Below are positions 63,403 to 64,000 of a stretch of DNA of 64,000 bases, one piece after another. The position numbers and the translations under genes are program-made. Below the pieces are notes generated by a model. It made no database searches, was not told the origin of the DNA, and worked only from the letters and a program-made list of their open reading frames with translations. Source of the DNA: Paenibacillus sp. BSR1-1. GTDB lineage: Bacteria; Bacillota; Bacilli; Bacillales; Cytobacillaceae. Each line of letters starts with the position of its first letter. Within the stretch, counting starts at the first letter, position 1. The DNA is taken from the NCBI RefSeq assembly GCF_030403775.1, contig NZ_JAQMWQ010000023.1:34544-98543 (forward strand). Direction: 5' to 3'.

Positions 63403-63772
63403 TCAATTAAGGAGCAAAGTAAAGCAAATAAAAGAATTGGTTCCCGACCAAATAGAAGGAATTTCAATCATTAAATTTGAATGGAGAGAGCCAAATCAGT
63501 TATTTGATATAGCCGTATCAGAGTTTGTTCTGAATAACGGAGTAAAACTGGTCATTGACTCTAAGTTTGACTATTCAGGTTGGGCATTTGAGATTTTTCA
63601 AAGAGGAAACCTTAAAGATTTTGATGTGGAGGATTATTGTCATAAGAGAAGTATTTCAGGGGTAAGAATAGGAGAAGGGTATAAATGGGAGGAGTTATTT
63701 CCTTTCGATGAAGAGATACCAAAAGTAGCAGATAAAATTACGGAACTTATTCGATTGCTTACTAAGGAGTAG
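63392..63772 (+). CDS. C-terminal part of the PD-(D/E)XK nuclease, separate frame
   Basis: A 126-residue frame starting with TTG, MNRDQLRSKVKQIKELVPDQ, followed by FEWREPNQLFDIAVSEFVLN and VIDSKFDYSGWAFEIFQRGN. It overlaps the previous gene by 11 bases in the +1 frame next to a run of T residues. No ribosome site is seen at the TTG, which favours it being the displaced C-terminus of the nuclease rather than an independent gene. Confidence 0.6.
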   Translation: MNRDQLRSKVKQIKELVPDQIEGISIIKFEWREPNQLFDIAVSEFVLNNGVKLVIDSKFDYSGWAFEIFQRGNLKDFDVEDYCHKRSISGVRIGEGYKWEELFPFDEEIPKVADKITELIRLLTKE

Positions 63773-63787
63773 AAGCGATTGGCTCAT

Positions 63788-63907
63788 TAAATCGAATTTG
63801 CATTTTCATTTTTGAGGCCTATTTTCGCGCGAAACGTCAAAAAAAGCCCTCAAAAAATCGTTTTTGAAGGCTTTTTTTGCAATTTGGTGCGTTTTTGCTA
63901 TTATTTT
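63788..63907. repeat. Cassette leader repeat d
   Basis: Fourth, shorter copy, here directly after the nuclease gene. The palindrome reads TTTCGCGCGAAA (63833-63844), differing from the other copies at the two central bases yet still symmetrical. The AAAAAAAGCC/GGCTTTTTTT hairpin is intact. The last 90 bases of the window show no further feature. Confidence 0.75.
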
Positions 63908-64000
63908 AGTCAAGTCCTGATTATTGTGTAAAATCAAAAGCAATTGTTTTCAGCTCTACCTTTTATGATCTTTATCCATACCCTTTTATTTTTTTGGGCG

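Overview
The window is low-GC Firmicute DNA, most likely from a member of the Bacillaceae. The support is strong AGGAGG-type ribosome binding sites, many TTG and GTG starts, Bacillus-type EPS control genes (co-polymerase, BY-kinase and PHP phosphatase), ComK-family proteins and a SpoIID/LytB-type protein. No rRNA, tRNA or CRISPR array was seen.

Region 1 (1-3.6 kb): the start of a secreted protein, small or hypothetical genes, a TM2-like membrane protein, and a two-component system (OmpR-type regulator and histidine kinase, overlapping by 11 bp) divergent from the EPS locus.

Region 2 (3.9-22.3 kb): a Wzx/Wzy-type exopolysaccharide operon. An extended -10 promoter precedes a Wzz-like co-polymerase, a tyrosine kinase and a PHP phosphatase. 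A structured RNA that looks like the EAR (epsC) antitermination element and a long terminator hairpin follow, then galU, a priming sugar transferase, a UDP-ManNAc dehydrogenase, a heparinase II/III-like lyase, two CapK-type adenylate-forming enzymes, the flippase, four glycosyltransferases, the polymerase and an acetyltransferase. The operon ends at a clear terminator.

Region 3 (22.3-27.5 kb): an mnaA gene broken by one in-frame stop, the dTDP-rhamnose set rmlA-rmlC-rmlD-rmlB, and a VanZ-family gene.

Region 4 (28.2-37.1 kb): a second glycan cluster with its own membrane 4,6-dehydratase, a second priming transferase, an SDR, a glycosyltransferase remnant, four GT2-type transferases and a PglK-like ABC flippase. 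Its core (28.2-31.5 kb) looks less AT-rich than the transferase block that follows.

Region 5 (37-64 kb): an accessory zone of gene duplication and decay. It holds five intact or broken genes with choline-binding-type cell-wall repeats, an acyltransferase, a Nudix-like membrane protein convergent with a PP2C phosphatase, a phage lysis remnant, a broken LRAT-like gene and a split PD-(D/E)XK nuclease. Its main feature is a four-gene cassette present twice (41.0-43.3 and 52.5-55.1 kb): winged-helix protein, ComK homologue, XRE repressor and an 88-residue protein of unknown function. Further copies survive only as fragments. Four copies of a shared leader with a terminator and a palindrome, and ten copies of an operator-like palindrome, are spread through the same zone. 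This cassette family is the best candidate for an undescribed system.
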